Position numbers and translations under genes: made by a program. Under the pieces are notes generated by a model, which was not told the DNA's origin, ran no database searches, and saw nothing but the letters and a program-made list of their open reading frames with translations. Below are positions 5,949 to 7,025 of a stretch of 7,025 nt of DNA, in pieces (position 1 is the first letter of the stretch; each line of letters opens with the position of its first letter). The DNA is from Paracoccaceae bacterium (GTDB taxonomy: Bacteria > Pseudomonadota > Alphaproteobacteria > Rhodobacterales > Rhodobacteraceae): the NCBI GenBank assembly GCA_023254015.1, contig JALQYS010000461.1, positions 1-7,025 of the forward strand, read 5' to 3'.

Positions 5949-6039
5949 ACTGTAGCGCATTTGTGATGCGCCATTTGCGCGTTCTACGCTTGCCTATCCT
6001 GGTATGACGCGCGACCATTGCACAAAGCCCCAAAAGGAC

Positions 6040-6052
6040 GCGAAAATTCCGC
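6040..6052. promoter_or_regulatory. Near-palindrome directly before the regulator start
   Basis: GCGAAAATTCCGC is an imperfect palindrome with 5 of 6 arm positions matching and an A/T-rich centre. It fills the space between an AAGGA (6034-6038) and the ATG at 6053. Its position suits autoregulation by the encoded Lrp/AsnC protein, but this is only suggested by symmetry. Confidence 0.3.
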
Positions 6053-6508
6053 ATGTTGGATGCCACTGATTCCCGGTTGCTGGCCCTGTTGCAGGCCAAT
6101 GCCATGCTGACGGCGCTAGAATTGGGCGAGGCGCTGAACCTGTCGTCCAGCCAGGCCGCCCGCCGCCGCCAGCGGCTTGAGGCGGAGGGCTTTGTCACCG
6201 GCTATGCCGCGCGGTTGAACCCCGCGCGTGTCGGCCTGACGGTGCAGGCCTTTGTTCAGGTGCAATTCGTGCGCCATGATCCGGAACCGGCACGCAGCTT
6301 TGCCAGCCTGATCGGCACCTTGCCCGAGGTGATCTCGGCCTGGACGCTGACGGGCGAGGCGGATTACCTCTTGCGGGTTTGGTGCGCGGATCTGCCGGCG
6401 CTGAACCGGCTGATCCATGATCGCCTGCTGCCCCATCCGGCCGTTGCCCGCGTGCAAAGCCAGATCGTGATGGACCAACTCAAGGCCGACGCGCCGTTGC
6501 CGATCTGA
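6053..6508 (+). CDS. Lrp/AsnC family transcriptional regulator
   Basis: This 151-residue DNA-binding regulator has the usual family length. Residues 1-50 form the winged helix-turn-helix (MLDATDSRLLALLQANAMLT, then ALELGEALNLSSSQAARRRQ and RLEAEGFVTGY). Residues about 62-145 form the RAM ligand-binding and dimerisation domain, with the GEADYLLRV turn (101-109) that lies at the amino-acid site in relatives, and end in the typical SQIVMDQLK strand. MLDATD is the standard N terminus. There is no in-frame start further up, although the nearest purine-rich AAGGA is 14 nt away, longer than usual. The gene is divergent from hpd and lies 6 bp ahead of a Kef-type antiporter. It is the obvious candidate for controlling hpd, itself and perhaps the antiporter. 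Lrp-type proteins are often encoded next to their amino-acid catabolic targets; the ligand is unknown. Confidence 0.93.
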   Translation: MLDATDSRLLALLQANAMLTALELGEALNLSSSQAARRRQRLEAEGFVTGYAARLNPARVGLTVQAFVQVQFVRHDPEPARSFASLIGTLPEVISAWTLTGEADYLLRVWCADLPALNRLIHDRLLPHPAVARVQSQIVMDQLKADAPLPI

Positions 6509-6511
6509 GGA
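6506..6511 (+). promoter_or_regulatory. Ribosome binding site of the antiporter overlapping the regulator stop codon
   Basis: TGAGGA: the TGA ends the regulator gene and GAGG/GAGGA serves as ribosome binding site for the ATG at 6515. Such overlap points to one transcript and possibly coupled translation. Confidence 0.65.
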
Positions 6512-6514
6512 TAC

Positions 6515-7025
6515 ATGGAAAACTTTCTGCTGCAGGCCTCGCTTTACCTTGGAACCGCCGTTCTGGTGGTGCCGCTTGCCGTGCGCGCGGGGCTTGGCTC
6601 GGTTCTGGGCTATCTGGCGGCGGGCATCCTGTTGGGGCCGATCTTCGGCCTTGCCGGGGCCGAAACCGCCAACCTGCAGCATTTTGCCGAGTTTGGCGTG
6701 GTGTTGATGCTGTTCCTGATCGGGCTGGAACTGGAACCCCGCACCCTTTGGGACATGCGCCACAAGCTGTTGGGCCTGGGGGGCGCGCAGGTGGTGCTGA
6801 CGGCCGTGGCCTTGGCCGTGGGGCTGTTGGCCCTGGGCACAAGCCTGCAGGTGGCGGTGATCTGCGGCATGCTGGGGGCACTGTCCTCCACCGCCATCGT
6901 GCTGCAAACCCTGTCGGAAAAGAACCTGATGCGCACGCCGGGCGGGCGCTCGGCCTTTTCGGTGCTGCTGACGCAAGACATCGCCGTGATTCCGATGTTG
7001 GCCGTCATCCCGATTCTCGCCTTGC
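6515..7025 (+). CDS. Kef-type K+/H+ antiporter (CPA2 family), N-terminal part
   Basis: The gene is open from ATG 6515 to the window end (170 codons) and continues beyond it. The product is an inner-membrane cation/proton antiporter of the KefB/KefC (CPA2) family; related E. coli proteins export K+ in a glutathione-adduct-controlled way and protect against electrophiles. At least five membrane segments are visible. Family motifs are LGYLAAGILLGP (31-42), FAEFGVVLMLFLIGLELEP (58-76), GALSSTAIVLQTLSEKNLM (121-139) and the LLTQDIAVIPML segment (151-162), in which Gln154-Asp155 is the conserved pair of this family. Whether a C-terminal Rossmann RCK/TrkA-N domain follows cannot be seen, so KefB, KefC or an unregulated homologue cannot be told apart. 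It starts 6 bp after the Lrp-family gene and is probably in its operon. Confidence 0.9.
   Translation, partial: MENFLLQASLYLGTAVLVVPLAVRAGLGSVLGYLAAGILLGPIFGLAGAETANLQHFAEFGVVLMLFLIGLELEPRTLWDMRHKLLGLGGAQVVLTAVALAVGLLALGTSLQVAVICGMLGALSSTAIVLQTLSEKNLMRTPGGRSAFSVLLTQDIAVIPMLAVIPILAL

Larger units (their letters stand above)
5921..6052. promoter_or_regulatory. Divergent hpd / Lrp-family regulator control region
   Basis: This 132-bp gap must hold the promoters of both genes. Besides the palindrome at 5932-5948 it contains GCGCA-N7-TGCGC (5955-5971), further TGCGC copies at 5936 and 5976, a direct repeat of TTGCGCGT (5935-5942 and 5975-5982, 40 bp apart) and a near-palindrome next to the regulator's ATG (6040-6052). 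No -35/-10 pair with proper spacing could be defended on either strand. Confidence 0.6.

Noticed and set aside
4862..6007. 381-codon + strand frame opposite hpd
   Set aside because: hpd on the other strand is complete with all iron ligands; this frame has no recognisable domain.
5975..6008. Sigma-70 promoter TTGCGC with TATCCT or TATGAC for the regulator
   Set aside because: Spacers are 14 and 22 bp, outside the workable range.
6116..6976. 286-codon - strand frame opposite the Lrp gene and antiporter
   Set aside because: Gln/Arg/His-rich shadow spanning two recognised genes.

Overview
The window is GC-rich (third codon positions are strongly G/C) and its gene content fits an alphaproteobacterium of the Rhodobacteraceae (Paracoccus/Rhodobacter type). 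That placement is inferred from protein character and codon use; no rRNA or other marker gene is present. No mobile element, CRISPR array, tRNA or rRNA was seen.

Layout. (1) 1-479, + strand: the 3' end of a PLP-dependent O-acetylhomoserine sulfhydrylase (MetY type). It converges on a secreted SIMPL/DUF541 protein (602-1288, - strand), with a strong bidirectional terminator hairpin between them (500-527). (2) 1289-1550: a divergent intergenic region. It holds a + strand terminator-like hairpin with a U-rich tract and upstream segments that pair with it in mutually exclusive ways, as in an attenuator, a riboswitch expression platform or a small RNA. (3) 1551-4754, + strand: a 1067-residue protein with an unusual architecture. 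A GspL/PilM-like cytoplasmic domain is followed by about 420 residues of Pro/Ala/Glu-rich linker, one membrane helix, about 400 more residues of disordered linker with repeated RP-rich motifs, and a small GspC/PilP-like (homology-region) domain at the very C terminus. (4) 4826-5920, - strand: 4-hydroxyphenylpyruvate dioxygenase (hpd), convergent with the large gene. (5) 5921-6052: a divergent control region with inverted repeats. (6) 6053-6508, + strand: an Lrp/AsnC-family regulator, followed 6 bp later by (7) the 5' part of a Kef-type K+/H+ antiporter (6515 to the window end).

How it fits together. The hpd/Lrp pair looks like a catabolic gene with its divergently encoded amino-acid-responsive regulator (tyrosine/phenylalanine breakdown through homogentisate). 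The antiporter is probably co-transcribed with the regulator. The most notable item is the large membrane-spanning protein. It appears to combine, in one polypeptide, domains that type II secretion and type IV pilus systems normally place on separate inner-membrane subunits, and no other secretion or pilus gene is visible beside it. The possible attenuator just upstream of it is the second item worth testing.
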